Origin: Cunninghamia lanceolata | Taxonomy: Eukaryota; Streptophyta; Pinopsida; Cupressales; Cupressaceae | NCBI GenBank assembly: GCA_027924645.1 | Contig: BSBN01000293.1 | Location: 6,658,501 to 6,722,500, forward strand | Length of the DNA stretch: 64,000 nt | Direction: 5' to 3' | Shown: positions 22,378 to 36,130 of the stretch, in pieces | Layout of the letters: every line of letters starts with the position of its first letter | Position numbering within the stretch: the stretch's first letter is position 1 | Position numbers and translations under genes: made by a program | The notes under the pieces: model-generated | Seen by the model: the letters and a program-made list of their open reading frames with translations, nothing else | Databases searched by the model: none | What the model was told of the DNA's origin: nothing

Positions 22378-24390
22378 TAATGGTGCGTCTCCGAGAGGAA
22401 GAGCGAGTTAATATAGGTCTCCATGCGTATTATCCAGCACAGAAGAAGTCTTTCGTTGCCCTTGAATAATAAGAGATGTAAGAAATGGATGAAGCAGAAC
22501 ATGTCAAACTGCGTCTATCCAACGTAGGTAAATGGCCGGCAATCTCCAATTTTGGGCTACATACACTATATAACGCGTAAGCCCAACATCACACATATTT
22601 AAAATAAACAAACATGATATTTAAAAACGATTTGGACATATAAGACTACAAATATTTATAAATTAATATTGCCGGCGGGACATGATATGAAGCAGTCCTG
22701 ACACGTTCTGCTTCATTCTTTCAGTTTGACGTGTTCTATCCATATCGCCTTTGCTCATTACCGAACTGAAGGAGCTGCTTAACCAAATTCTTCCGAAACC
22801 TAGGTTCAAGATTCTCTGAATTTCAAGGACCAAGTAAAGTCTTTGCTGGATTAGGTTTGGCCAATTAATCATAATGTATCTACTGGGCCCTTAACGCCTT
22901 TTAAGGGCACTGTAAAGGGGTAGCTGACGATACTTCTTTTCCGTTCTACTAACATTTAATTGTTAATGCTCTTGAAACTGCTGTTAAAACTGAAGTCCCC
23001 GGAAACTTGAGTTCGCTGCCGGACCCCTGTTCAGTTTAAAATATTTTGAATTAATCTTCCAGCCAGGTAAACAGTTAAAGCGCTCGCCCTTTCTCTGCAT
23101 TCTTAATATTACATTTCATCGTCAGAACCACAGATTCATAGAGGAATTTCCGTGGAACCTGGAGGAATTGCTCGACTGGGTTTGAAAATATAGCCACGTA
23201 AGCTTCAAATTTCCTTAATCTCCTGCCATATTCAAAATTTCTTGTGCAAAATGAATCGTTCTTAATTTAGTTTTGTTGTAATTTGTAGGAGAGAATACAA
23301 CACCGTAGCAAGTAAACTGAAGTTCCGAGGAGTTTAGGTGGAGGCAAAAGAAGCAGGAGAGAGGAGTAGACAAGGATGTTGGATTCCCCACCACATTACT
23401 GGCTACTATTTACCAGAGGACCATTTGGGGATAAGTATAAGCTTCAGTTAAAGGAAAATTTATTCAAACCCAACCCCCTCTCTTCTCGCCCACAAAATTA
23501 ATTTCTTAATATTAGGATTTCCCTTATTCCTCATCTGCAACAGATGCGTTTAGTCACAAGCTCTGATGTAACTTGGGTATCTGAGATTAACAATGATGTC
23601 ATGTTGCCTCTCAAAAGTGCAATGATAATGACCTTGAATACTTCAAGTTTGAATAGATGTTCAGTTTCCTTCTTTCCAGGGCCTAGATTTGATGATTTTA
23701 TGATTGTGTTTAGTAGTATTTCTATTGTAAAGTAAAATTAAAATTTTTGGAATATCGAGAAAATTCTAGACTATCAAACTTTTTATAAAATTATTTGCAA
23801 CTTCAAATGGATAACTGTAATGAAAAATTTGTTTGACAAGTAGAGTCGACCACCAAATTAGGGCATATAGTTCCTCCCGATATGGTTTAATAAAGACAAT
23901 GGTTTTTCTTTCACAAATTTGTATTTCACATGGAGGATTCCTCTCATTGTATGTGGACTCAATTGTCTATCCATTGATGCCTAGCAATGACATCTATAGT
24001 TTTGACAATTTTCTTCAATTTGATATTTTAACAAGTTTGAGATTTTTAAGTTTTCATCTATATGGCAGTCAAGATGTTTTTAAGGTATCTCTTTATGAAA
24101 ACATTTCTATGAGTTAAAGCTTTACTAACCAATATGTTGTAACTTCAACATTGGTCAAAATAAAATTGATAAAATTTTAACATAATATATATGCAAATGT
24201 CTAGTCAAATTGTTAAAGTGGTTGATGAACAAAAACAAGGTACTAGATTTGAATCTTGGCATTAACCTTTTATTCACTATTTATGTGAGAGCCTTAATCA
24301 TGAAACAATAGAGTATGTAATAGAAGGTTTATAGTAAAAAGTAACCTACTAAGATACAATATGAAACATAAAATATCAAATACACTTTTT
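22378..24390. other. Interval with no supported gene
   Basis: This lies upstream of the protease pseudogene. I see only short unsupported frames and no recognisable retroelement end or RNA gene. A promoter for the protease would lie here but I could not identify one. Confidence 0.45.
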
Positions 24391-24837
24391 GCTAAGCACA
24401 GGCAGGAGTTCTAGGAGGAGTTGGACATGGATCATCCTACCAAGTATCAACCCAAGGGCGTAACTTTTCAAAAGGAGAATCATGGTTCTCCTAGCCATCC
24501 TAAGGGTCTTGCACAACAAGTGACACCAATAGTTTCTAGCCTAATGGAATAGGCACAAAAAAAAAGCCTTGACACCACCCTACATCATCCCAAGAGCTTT
24601 CGTTCTCGAGGAATGAGTCCAAACCCCTCCATAGAGGAGGAGGTGGCTGGAAATTACTCTATTTGTGTGAATGGATCTATTGGCAAGGAGTTGATGGTGA
24701 CAATCACTAGGTAATGCAATTAGGTGAAACTCTCCTCATGGTACAAGGACCACTCCCCAGTTGTTAAAGAGGTCATTTTGAACATGAAAGATTCAATTCA
24801 ACAAACTAATAAAGAAAAGTTGAAAATAGAGCTATAA
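24391..24837 (+). pseudogene. Decayed coding-like frame, unrecognised
   Basis: One frame stays readable for about 149 codons with only four sparse nonsense codons (TAG, TAG, TAA, TAG). It contains PTKYQPKG, PKSFRSRGMSPNPS, an acidic EEEV stretch and a Lys/Glu-rich end. The product resembles no family I recognise. It may be part of an old retroelement gag or a host exon. Confidence 0.3.
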
Positions 24838-26875
24838 TAAGAAGTTATTATATATTAAACAGTTTTTTATTAAAATATATGAACTAGAAAGACATAATTT
24901 CAGTCCCTACATAATGAAATTTGTCTCATTAAGTCTACATAAGAGGTTTTTTTTTATGCACCCATGCATTTTAATCCAAAAAGGAATATAATCATGATTT
25001 ACGACAAGAGAGTGTTAAAGTCATTGTCAACACCAATTATGTGTAGCATGGCTTTATATACTAGGTGTATAGGATCACATGATGTTAATGATGAACATTC
25101 AATGACTATAAAGTGATATTATGTGTTAGGGGATAGTAACATTAGTGTGTAATTTATGGGTGGATTCTAGGTTGATTAAAAGTGCACTTGGTATAGTAAA
25201 GAATAAATTATACCCTAAAGATTCTAAATAGGTTGAACTATAGTTGTGTGAAATAGTTGAATTTATCAATTATGTAGTTCTACTAATGGACACGGATAAC
25301 CCAACATGGTTTCCTATTCAAGTAGTTACAAGAGGAAACTATAAAAAGATTGTAATTAAAATGACATGAGATCTAACCAAACATTAGTCACAAGGGATCA
25401 CTCTAGACAAACCAACAATAGATATGGGAGAGAGTGGGTTTAACATTCACTACTATTTTACAAGTAAAATATCTTGACTCACTAAGAATATCACTGCAAT
25501 TTTTATTTGAGTGGTACTCAATGATAGTGAATACAAACAATACCATAAATAGGAAACATATAGAGCAATGTTTAGATGTATCTCAAAATTATATTCTTGT
25601 GGTGGATGATTAGATATGACAATTTATTATAATTTTTGTTAAGAACATTAGTTCATCTTGATTTCTAAAATGTTCATTCTTTGTCAATAGTATATAGCAT
25701 TTAGTCCACTATATACTTTAGATTTCTCTAAATATGGTGATGAATTAGTGGTATAAACTATAAGAAATGTTATATTTTGAAATATATTGTGTTCATCTAA
25801 TTTATGGGTATTTTTTTGTTCTAATACAACTTATACATATCATCTAAAGGTATTGCTAATTAATGTCTTCAACAATTCGTGGATCTACCAATGCAAATTT
25901 AAATGAAAAGTTTTAGTAATGATTAACATTATAATTTTTTCAAGACCCTTCATCATGTATCTACTACTCAAGGTTTATTACACAAATGGTTTATCTGTTC
26001 ACTAGTTTGATTGTGCCATATTAGTTCTATATGAATAAATTTTATCATCATTTTTTGTTTATTTTTGTCATATTGAGTCACATGGATCTAGATACCATAA
26101 GCCTATAAACAAAAGTGCCTTATCCATCAAATTGTACCTATTGGTATAGTTTCTAGTTAATTAAGAATATTCTACAAATAACTATAGGTTTGTCATGAAA
26201 ACACAAACCTTGTGTTATTGCCTGCAATGATGGATAAAGTGTAATGGTTGTATTGTATTATTGAATGGAAATAAAATGCTCCCTTCAAATATATTGGGGG
26301 TGATAAATTAAATGTAATTAAAAATCCTTCAGATAGATTATTGAACTGAATTTGATTAATTCACTAGTGATAATTTAGTTAAGACTATAATTGAACATGT
26401 GGTAAAGGAGAAAAAATATGGAATTAGGTTCATGTACCTAATAATTGGAAAATGGTGTACTTTGACTGATGTCACATTACTATCAAATATTGATACAATT
26501 TTAGGATCTAGAATTAGATAGATCAAAGAGTCAAGATGATTGAAATAAGATAAATTTAGTTTCTTGGATGAGAACATCTTATCCATCCTATCCATATGTG
26601 CAATTACATCTAGATTTCCACATTCTCATCCTCATAAGATTTGAATCCTTGGCACTTACATAACCTATTCACATTATGCTATTTGATCTAAGGAAAATAT
26701 TCTATATGGCTCTTCCTATTAAAGTAATGAAGTTTATGACTTCCATGCATCTTAGTCAATCTCCAAGACCAAGTCAAAAATAATAGTAAAGAGAGGAAAC
26801 ACATTATATATTGAAGGTATGAATTCATGAGATGAATAATAGGAAAAATAAGAGAAGTTTAGGTGTGGAAGATAA
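24838..26875. other. AT-rich interval, no gene seen
   Basis: AT-rich DNA with scattered short frames on both strands. Nothing with a sustained frame or recognisable motif could be supported. Confidence 0.45.
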
Positions 26876-28335
26876 TAAAATATTAGAGAAAATAACACAT
26901 TTACTATGCTTAAGTTTTACTTAGGCAAATATTATTAGTTAGGTGCATATAGTTTTGGTAGTTGTTGTCAGTTATTTCTTTTACTGACTTGCATCTTGCC
27001 TTTATAAGGCACTATTGTATAATAGTGTAAATTATCTCATATCAAGCATTCATCTTTAGTGAAATACTTTGCTTCTCTCATTTGTGAAGGTCTCTGTGTA
27101 ATTGGTTTTTTTGGGAATTCATTGCTCTATCATTCTATTAGAGCCTCCCAGTTTACATTATCTTCCCTGAGAGTTTTTGTTAGAGTTGTGGCTAGAGATA
27201 TGTGAGATCATTATTTTTTGAATACATTCAAAAGAATGTTCATCTTTATCAATTTCCCTGCCACATGAGAAAGTGGAGGGCTCGATCTCTTGTTTATGGA
27301 GGTGCTTTCTTTAATTAGCTGCGATTGCCATCACCCCCGCGATCATTCTAGAGAGTGTGACATATATTCTATAGAGCCAATCCAATTTTCTATTTGAAGG
27401 CTTGATTTGTAGTTTGCAGAGGCCCTCTTTTCCCAGTTTGTAGTAGCCGTACGACATTTTTCTTGGCAAATTTTTTTTCAAACTTTATACACTATAAAGT
27501 TTCCCCTAAAACATTTAGGGTTTTTTCTTCATCATTGGCGAGATTATAAGGATTGTTCTGATTTTATGCCTTGCTGTGTGGTTAGGGATTAGAGACACCA
27601 GTTTCTGAGTGAACGTCATAATTTCCAAGGTAGATTTACATAGGAGAGGCATATTAAGGGCAACAAAGTCTTGATCTCTCACATGGAGGCATTTTTTTAG
27701 CATTGGAGGCCCTTTTTTTCCTGCAAAACTGATTTGTAAAGTCTATTTTCTATTGGGCACAATTTGCATAGGAGAGGCATTAAATGTAAAAATAGCCTCA
27801 TCTACAAAGAAACACGAGAAGTATTGAAGTTTTTTTCTAGAGAATGTTATCAGAGATGTAGAACATATGCACTGCAAAACCTAAAATGGCTTGTTCTCTG
27901 TAGAGGCATGGAACATAACCACATTACTAATCCTGCATGAGTTCAACTTTCCATGGCTACGATTATAGGATATGGAGTGTTTAATGGACTTGGGTGGAGA
28001 TAAGGTCACTTGTGTTGAAAATTTTTTTTATCAAAGATCTGCAGTGATAGCTCACTAGACGAGATATATTTGTAAGTAGACTTTATACATTCTAAACTCT
28101 TGTTGATATATTAATTTAGGGTTTGAAGTTTGATGTGCCTGAGGAGGTGGGCCTGTCAGGATTTGGTGCTACTACAAAGTTGATTTGGGATCTTTTATCC
28201 CACATTGGCAATGTGAGATAGTTTTTTGCTCTTCATATAGCATTCTAGTGCCTTTAATTGTTGTAAGCAAGTCTCACAAGAGGGTTTCTTATCTTTGTAC
28301 AAGATTTGTGAGTAGTGTGGTCTACTTGCTGGCTT

Positions 28336-28453
28336 TGAAATTCGTGATTATTGGCATGATTGCCATCATATTTTGCAACATCTTTGTTGCATTTGAAATT
28401 GGTGATTGATTGGCACGATTGCCATTATATTTCACAACATCTTTGTTGCATTT
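28336..28453 (+). repeat. 59-bp tandem duplication in element C
   Basis: Two head-to-tail copies of about 59 bp, each from TGAAATT(C/G)GTGATT to CATCTTTGTTGCATTT, with a handful of differences. Confidence 0.8.
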
Positions 28454-28947
28454 TTTTGCTCACTTGCAGCAGGTGGTCCCATGGGTGACCAAGGGCTTAA
28501 TCCAGTCCTTCATTCTTGCATTGAACCCCCATAGGTGATTTTTCTTCCATAGAGCATATCTTGGGCATCTGCAGTGCATTTTTAGCACTCTGCATATCAT
28601 CGGAAAGCTGACTTCACCAAGCTCGCAGTGGTATGGGTAAATCCACCATATTTTTCTGATTTGAAGGCTTCATTTGCAGTATTTGGGAGTTTTTAATTTT
28701 GTTATTAAAGGTAAATATGTTTGTAATTTTGGATATTTGTCATAGTTCATTATGGGGTTTTCAGTTCATCCTTTTGTGATTATGTTGAAAAGGGGAAATT
28801 ATAAACAATGTAGAGATGGTATGATAAAACATCTTAGATGGCTTCATTTGTTGCTACATTTGTATAATCTTGTTCCCCTTCCTGGTACTGATAATAAGAA
28901 ATTTGCATGGAATTGCTAAAGGGATCATGTCCTAGGAGTTATTGCAA

Positions 28948-29506
28948 TGCATATTGATGATGCCACTTTGAATGCTATTGATCATTTTGAGTGTCCTCAT
29001 ATATTCTTTGGACTAAAATTTAGGAAATACATGGCGATCTTGATACTCAGTTATTCCCAGATGGTCCTATTTTTGATTGTCTTGTGCCTCTTCATTTTTG
29101 AGATAGGATACCCTATGATCATGCTACTATGCAGGAGTTTGAAGTTTTGGAATACTTTGAATCTTTAGATGAGGATGACGAGGGTTCTTCAGATGCTCCT
29201 TCTTCTCCATCAGGGATAGTTGATGTATATTCACCTTTAGTGATTCATTGTGCATAGTCATTGATTGAGGCTCCTATAATTCCTATTCAACAGGACCATT
29301 CATCTTTTGGTGGTGATTCATCACAACCAATAACTCATTGTCTTCCTGATTGGGATTCGTATTTGTTGGACATTAGTTCCTTGTTTGTAGAATCTCATAT
29401 TTCTAACTTGGAAGACACATTTGAGGGTATATCTCTCCTATTTGATGATAGTTGTGGTATAACTATTGTCACTCCATTTTTGTCTTTGGAGAATGTTCAA
29501 GATTAG
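28948..29506 (+). pseudogene. Element C open frame, unrecognised
   Basis: In one frame at about 29030-29255 an acidic protein can be read (HATMQEFEVLEYFESLDEDDEG, one TGA upstream), continuing after a TAG at 29257 into an open stretch at 29261-29506 rich in Ser, Asp and aromatic residues. It could be a gag or gag-pol spacer remnant. No CCHC knuckle or protease motif is visible. A second open stretch at 28947-29168 in another frame is probably a shadow. Confidence 0.4.
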
Positions 29507-30327
29507 TTTCCAGTGGTACCTTGTTTGTAACCTTCTATTCTGATTGGGCATGTTCCTAATTTGTTTGTGACATCATTTTCCAAGGTCTTGGTGACACATG
29601 AGCAGATCTTAGAGACATCTTCAATTTTCATGCTTCTTTCTTTCAATTCCTATCTAGAGTGGGAAGCATACCTACATTTGTACTTGGTTTTGTTTCTTCC
29701 AAAAGGGAGACAAGTTGTTTGTTGACATTGGATCATGTTCTATCTTCAAGCACTTACCATTATTGCAGGTGATTACACATTGTGGGGGGGCTACATAGTC
29801 TCTATCTTTCCCTCTTATGGGGGGGCTATTGATTATATATACAGGATGTATGTAGTACTTGGGGGGATGTGATTAAGTCTTCCATCCATGCATCATTTTT
29901 GTTTTCTTTTCTCTCTTTTGGAGAGGGGTTTTTTCCCCAAGGGTTTTTCTCCTTTTCTCTGGTTGTGAGAGATTTCTTTTTTGCATTGTAGATGGGTACC
30001 TAACATGGTTGTGTAGCCAGGACTCATATTGCATCTTCATTCTACATAAGTTGTACTTAAGGGGGGGTGGGTTGTTAGAGTAAATAGCACATTTACTATG
30101 ATTAAGTTTTACTTAGGCAAATATTATTAGTTAGGTGCATATAGTTTTGGTAGTTGTTGGTTATTTCTTTTACCGACTTGCATCTTGCCTTTATAAGGCA
30201 CTAATGTACAATAGTGTAAATTATCTCATATCAAGCATTCCTCTTCAGTGAAATAGCTTTGCTTCTCTCATTTGTGAAGGTCTATGTGCAATTGGTTTTT
30301 CTAGGAATTCATTGCTCTATCATAAAA

Positions 30328-32025
30328 TTAATGTAATAAGTTAGGATAGAAGGTGTACAAAAATGTATTTAATAAGAGATTAAAATACAATAAAAAAATC
30401 TCAAAGGATTTGATCCCCCACATAAAGAGATCCCAAGAGGATATCAACCTCCCTAATCACATGCCATCCCTAGTTCCACTTATCAAACATTAGAGAGGAG
30501 GAGGCAAAAGACTCGATAAGATAATTTGTGAGGCAAATATAAAGAGAGAAAAGTAAGGAATATGAGGAATATTCCAAAAATAGTATTGTAACCATTGATG
30601 TGGTACCACACCAAAGAACTAAGGAAAGAATTAGGGAAGATATTAAAATTTATCATGTGAAATGGACTATTCCTCATTCTTGGTATTTAAAATATAAAGA
30701 TCAAGGAAAGACAAGGGATTGGTTGAAAAAACAAAAAAAATTATGCACACCCTTCAAACACTATGACCTAGATGCAAATATAAATAAATTAGAGGACCAA
30801 CTCTCCATTCCATCCCTAAATGAACATAAAATAAGGATAAATAGTAGAAATAGTAGAATAGTGAAACTTCAAAAGCATGGTTAGAAAATGAAAGAAATAG
30901 AGGAACCTAAACAAAGAATATAAAGACCTAAGAGGAAACTAAATGTTGCTGAATATTATGATGATGAAAATTCAAAAGTGGAACTGCAAATAAAAGATTT
31001 GGAAAACAAGGTAAAAGAGGAGAAGAAGTATGTAAAGGAAGAAGAATAAATAGAATGTGAAGGAAGAAGAATAAATAAAATGACCATAGGAAATGGTAGT
31101 GGCATTTCCACAACTAACTACAATGTAAATAAGTAAATAATAAAGTCAAAAGGAGTAGAAGAAAAGTTCATCAACATAAAAGGAAGAAAGGTCCTTGACT
31201 AATAAATATATAAAGCCTCGAGGGATAAGACCATACTAACTATGGTCTATTGAGAAAATAAAGGTAAATAAGAATATCCCTACATGGAAAAGGCCAATCC
31301 CATTAAAGCATATTGAGATAATAAAGGTAAAAAAGAAAATTCCTATAAGGATAAGACCACATCAACTAATCAAATTAAAATAGAAGATTCCTACAAGGAT
31401 AAGATGACATCAATTGAGATTCATAGAAAAGATCAAGGTAAAGATGTAGACACTTCCCTTAATTTAGAAATAGGATAGGTAGTAGAATAAATGGATATCA
31501 TAGAACATAACCCTATAAGTAGAGAATGAGTGATAATGCACAAATAAAATGGAGACATGTCACAATAGAGAAAATGCCACCCACACAAATGAATATCTAG
31601 AGAAAGAAATTCTATCATGATTGACCCTTAGATAAGCATAAAGGTTACACATGACATCACTAGGTTGTCTTGAGGAAAAGACAATATTTTATGCCTAGGG
31701 AGAATGTTGGTAGGATATAGGAGGTAATGGGTTATCACACATATCATTAGGGCCATTTCTAGACCTATATATGGGTTATATACCACTCAAATAGCCTTAT
31801 ATACACCATAATATACTTAAATAAGATATACAAGAGATAAATATCATAAATGAAGAGGTAAATTTTTGGGAAGAAGATAAATAAGAGTTATTATGAAAGG
31901 ATATAATGAAACGACATTATGAAAATGTGTAAAGATGTTATATAAGGAAGGGAAAAGTGGGAGACAAGAGCATTAATCATATGAACTATATGTGTGTGAA
32001 TATAAGGAAGTGTGGATGATATAAG

Positions 32026-32028
<3 letters not shown>
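30328..32028. other. A-rich interval with loose repeats
   Basis: There is no supported gene. Between about 31240 and 31440 a phrase like AAGGTAAA...CCTACAAGGATAAGA(C/T) recurs about three times at roughly 60-bp spacing, suggesting an old tandem array. Confidence 0.4.
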
Positions 32029-32078
<50 letters not shown>

Positions 32079-32083
32079 CGCGC
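32029..32083 (+). repeat. (TG)21(CG)6 microsatellite
   Basis: Twenty-one TG dinucleotides at 32029-32070 pass directly into CG dinucleotides to 32083. Alternating purine-pyrimidine runs of this kind favour Z-DNA. The His/Thr-repeat ORF read from it is an artefact. Confidence 0.97.
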
Positions 32084-32264
32084 ATGTGATAATGTAAGAG
32101 TAAAGCATAAGGAATGAATTATGAGATATGTATAAGCTATTGTATAAGCCATTGAAGAATATTAATATATGATTTTATGTATATTGTTGTCTATATGTGT
32201 GTGTATATAATTTTTTTGAATTTAGTTTTATTTATTGTATATCTGAGTTCTCCCTTTTTAGTGT

Positions 32265-34670
32265 TGTTATCACTTAGAATTGCACCTTGCTTGGAGACTT
32301 CCAAGCATTCTAATGACATGATGGGAATGATCTCAAGGTTTGGGACCTTGCAATTTTGAGATCAAACCTCCAGAGAAGGTTGGCTCCTCTTTCTAATCTT
32401 AAGGATTAGAGAAATTAACTAACTCTAATGCTAAACTTGCTAGGGGAAAGGGATAGAAGGGATACAGAAAAGAAAAGGTGATGCACCATAGTTATGAGGT
32501 CTATTAGGTGAACTAAGTCAATAGAACAATGATCTCAAACCTAAAAGGAACTCACATAGGCTTGCAACCTTGACAGAGGCTTCGAATAGAAGACCATAAC
32601 CTATGAAGGAGCTATTTTAGTCATAAAATATATCACAACTTCAAGTGAAACACAGAGACAAAGTGTAGGAGAGGTGAAATATTAGAGATATAATTATCAT
32701 GAAGGTAAAATGACCATTACAAAGAGTAAATAACATGTTACAAAATAATAGCCACAAAATAATCACATGCATCATAGTTGAACAATGGACTAGAGACATC
32801 AAAGGCTCAAAAATGAGCACAATACATCAAATCTAGTGGTTCTATAAGTGCATTACAAGGTCTGGATGTAACAGAGGAATTTGTCTAGTATAATAGCCTA
32901 GAAAACAACTAACAACCCATTTTACATCTTTCTAACATGCATATATAACATTTCATCTTCACTGTAGCAGCCATGGCGTGGAAGGGAAGAAGTCAACAAG
33001 AAGGGACATTGACCATGCTGCATTAACTTGAATTGGCATCCTTTAAAGTGTACCCTAGCTCATATCTACAAAATTTGCCAAAATAAGAGGTTCACCCATG
33101 CCACAAGTACAAGAAATTTAATGCAGATGAGCTATAGTGGCATGGGGAGACAAGAATATCATCTACTACATGAAAATAGGCCCTCATAGAGAATTAATGG
33201 CGACCATGAGGGTTGTTGGCCAATCAAATCATGTTTTCTCCATGATAAAAAAAAGTCATCAGAGTTTAAAAGTTCAGTCCTCCAACCCTTTGCCCTATCA
33301 TGTGCAGAAGAAAGGAGGTTGAAGGTGAAAACTCCAAGCTCTGACATGGTAATGCTTAGAATGTTTAACCATAGTAGAAATTGAACCATTAGCATTCAAC
33401 CCTCCAAGAGGGAAGGGAGAAAAAGGAACTCCACGCTCCACGTTCTGAAGATCTATCCACATTTTATGAAGGTCTGACAGAGTTTTAGAGTTCGGGCCTT
33501 TAGCCTTCTGGCTTCTAAAGGAAGGAAGGGAGAAGGCGAAAAGGCCAAAATTTGATCCCTGAGCACTTAGAAGAATTTGGAAAGGAAAGAAGTGGGACTT
33601 AGACCCTAAGCCTTCCTTCTGGATGATGTCACTACCTCCTGACATCTTTCTACGGTTCCAGGGACGAGCAAGGGGCCCACCAGAAGAACATGGTAGAATG
33701 GCAGAATGCCACCACATGGACATCAGTGTGCTTCAAAGTTTGAGCATTCAACCTTCCAAGAGGGAAGGTGGAAGAGAAAAACTCTAAAGTCTGACAACAA
33801 AACACTTAACTAGATTTACAAAGAAAAGGCTCAGAGTTCAAGCCCCGGGCCTTCCAACCTCCAATAGAAGAATGCAAAAAAGAAGAACCCTGATCCTTGA
33901 TGTTGCGTAGAGCTTCCAATACATAGCCAAATTCGTAAGAGAAGAGTCAGAGTTCAGACCCTAACCCTTTCACCTTCCAAGGAAGAAGGGAGAAGAGGAG
34001 AGTCCAAATGCAAGTGCCAAAACACTTAGAACATTTTTGTGAAGGAAAGGGGTGGAGTTCAAGACTTTGAGCTTGACAATGGTGAAGAGGTGAATCTTGA
34101 ACTTTGACATCCTGGTAAGGTAGAAAAAGACAAGGAAATCTCTAAATTTTCTAGGACTGAACCATTTTTTTTATATTTTTCCTTGTATCCTTAGAAGTTG
34201 AAACACTAGGATCTCATGGATCTTAGACTATTTGGCTAGGAGGGAAAAATACGATAACACTTTGGTGACTAGGCAAGGTTGTTTTCCTACCTAAACACTA
34301 GGATCTAGAGGCCTATCCATCCATTGGGCACAAAGTCAAAGGGCACAGCAACAAGAATAGGGGTTGGCAAGATGAACACAAAATTGAACACTACCTCTAG
34401 GAAACAAGACAAGGCAACACAAACAAGACAAGCATCCTCCTAATGAGAATGCAATAGAGTGCAAGGGCACTTATTGAAAGCAAACCTAAGACAAAAACAA
34501 AACTAACCTACACATAAACTAGCCAACCAAAACTAAACTTAATCAAAGCCATTAACTAGTTCTTCAAAATAAATGCCCTTTCACAACAATTTATAATGCT
34601 TTACATGCTTGTGGTCAGTTAACAAGAGGTGGGGGAGGGATGGGCATACATCAAATTAACAAAACACATC
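32265..34670 (-). mobile_element. Element X LTR copy 1 (3' side)
   Basis: The outer (left) end is clear at 32265. The right end is estimated, because matching to the other copies continues into internal DNA. It contains degenerate internal repeats around CCTTCCAAGAGGGAAGG-like hairpins at about 33395-34100. Confidence 0.45.
33395..34100 (+). repeat. Internal repeats of X LTR
   Basis: A block resembling GAGTT(C/T)...GGCCTT...CTTCCAA-GGAAGG-AGAAG...AGAACTC recurs about five times at spacings of 100-170 bp. Perfect or near-perfect arms CCTTCC/GGAAGG separated by five bases occur at about 33751-33767 and 54661-54677. The block is repeated in the other X copies (54300-54980, 58680-58862). Confidence 0.55.
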
Positions 34671-35559
34671 CCCTAGAAAGAGGACAGACTCACTTACCCA
34701 CTTGAACTGATTGTTGATGCAACTACCTGGAAGTGGATAAATGGATTGATCCCACTTATTTTGATGTTCAACTTCATACTCAAGAGTGAGCATGACAAAA
34801 GGTGACTCTTCATGATATGTCCCCAGCTGGGCCAAATACCTTATAGGGAATCCCCTTGAAATGACATGCTGCTGCTCTGATTATAGCTCTTGATGCAATT
34901 GGTCTAAATGCTCCGATCCTTGTATGTCAATTGGAAGAATGACGGCAATCTACTGAAACGGCTCAAGGTTTACCTCATATAGAGGCATTGATTTACTATC
35001 TAGGTTTGAGCATAAAACATCAAGCTCATCCTAGAAATGAGCCTCCTCCAAGTCCTCTACACTCTTCAGTATAGGACTACTCATATGTTCTTCTTCATGG
35101 GCTGGAATTTCACTATTTTGCTTGGCCTCAACCCGCAACAACCTCCATCATTTCTACTATTCCTATGTTGTTGCTTATCCATTGTCACATGTTTGTCTTC
35201 TTCATTTAAATGTAACTAGGAAGTTCAAGAAACAAGGCAGCATCATCCACTTGCCAATTCAAAAACACACATTCAGCCTGCATTTGCCTTTGTCCTACCA
35301 TAACCCATTGACTAGATCGAATCTGTTATTTTGGGACTACTAATTGATTGCATAGATGGTGCCACTCATAACCTTGAGTCGGGTTGATCTGAATTGGAAC
35401 AAGCATGCCTGATGTACTTGTAGCAGCTGATTTAATGGAGTTCAGAGACCTAACATGACTTAGTTTATTTTGTCTTTGATTGTTCCCTTGAAAAAGCTAC
35501 TCACTAAGTGGATAGGGCTGATTAGGAGCTTGGTATGACACATTAGCTGTAGGAATTGG

Positions 35560-36130
35560 TGCCATAATTGGCTGAAAGATTGGGGTTCCTAGAAATAATC
35601 ACATTGGAGGCCTGGGGCCAATCTTTCTAAATAGAATTAGACAATTATCTACCCTAATAGCTACCTCATAGGCATCAAGTAACACATCTCCTCCTCAAGA
35701 CTAGATCATGACAACGATATCGCTGTTTAGGGATCTCGAAAAATAGAAGAAGGAATCATTAGGGGAAGGCCTCACTAATGGTAGAATTTTGTACCAAGTT
35801 TTTTGAAATCTAAAATTAAAATCCACCATGAGTTCATAGGGAGCTCTTTCAATAGTGGCTAGTTGCTCTATCAGGGACAAATGATCACTGTTATCTTCAA
35901 AATGCTGATAGAGCCTATCTCCTAACTCATCCCATTCATGAATTGAATTTGTAGGTAACCCCCTATTATGCTAGAGAGATTTTCCTTTCAAGGAAGAAGC
36001 AAGGAGCCTTACCATGACATTGTCTTGCGGAACATTGTGAATGGAACATACATTGGCAATGTCTTGGATGTGCTCTGTGGGTGTGGTGGAGTTTTCACCA
36101 GTGAAAAAAGGGAATAGCCTTTAGAGTTGA
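35560..36130 (-). pseudogene. Element X gag relic, copy 1
   Basis: This is the minus-strand counterpart of 57070-56374 and carries the same gag blocks, with more stops. Gag would form the particle of a working element. The frame is interrupted repeatedly. Confidence 0.6.

Larger units (their letters stand above)
26876..30327 (+). mobile_element. Element C, non-autonomous LTR element
   Basis: Complete element: 5-bp duplication TAAAA at 26876-26880 and 30323-30327, left LTR 26881-27132 (starts TATTAGAG, a mutated TG), right LTR 30073-30322 (starts TGTTAGAG, ends ATCA). After the left LTR comes TCTATTAGAGCC, a mutated tRNA-Met primer site. Before the right LTR lies a purine run (AAGGGGGGGTGGGT, about 30059-30072). 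The 2.9-kb interior lacks RT, RNase H and integrase motifs, so it needs enzymes from elsewhere. Short LTRs with this layout suggest a Copia-like or LARD/TRIM-like derivative; the superfamily is not settled. Confidence 0.85.

Noticed and set aside
31891..32085. ORF with His-Thr repeats on the minus strand
   Set aside because: It is a translation of the TG microsatellite.
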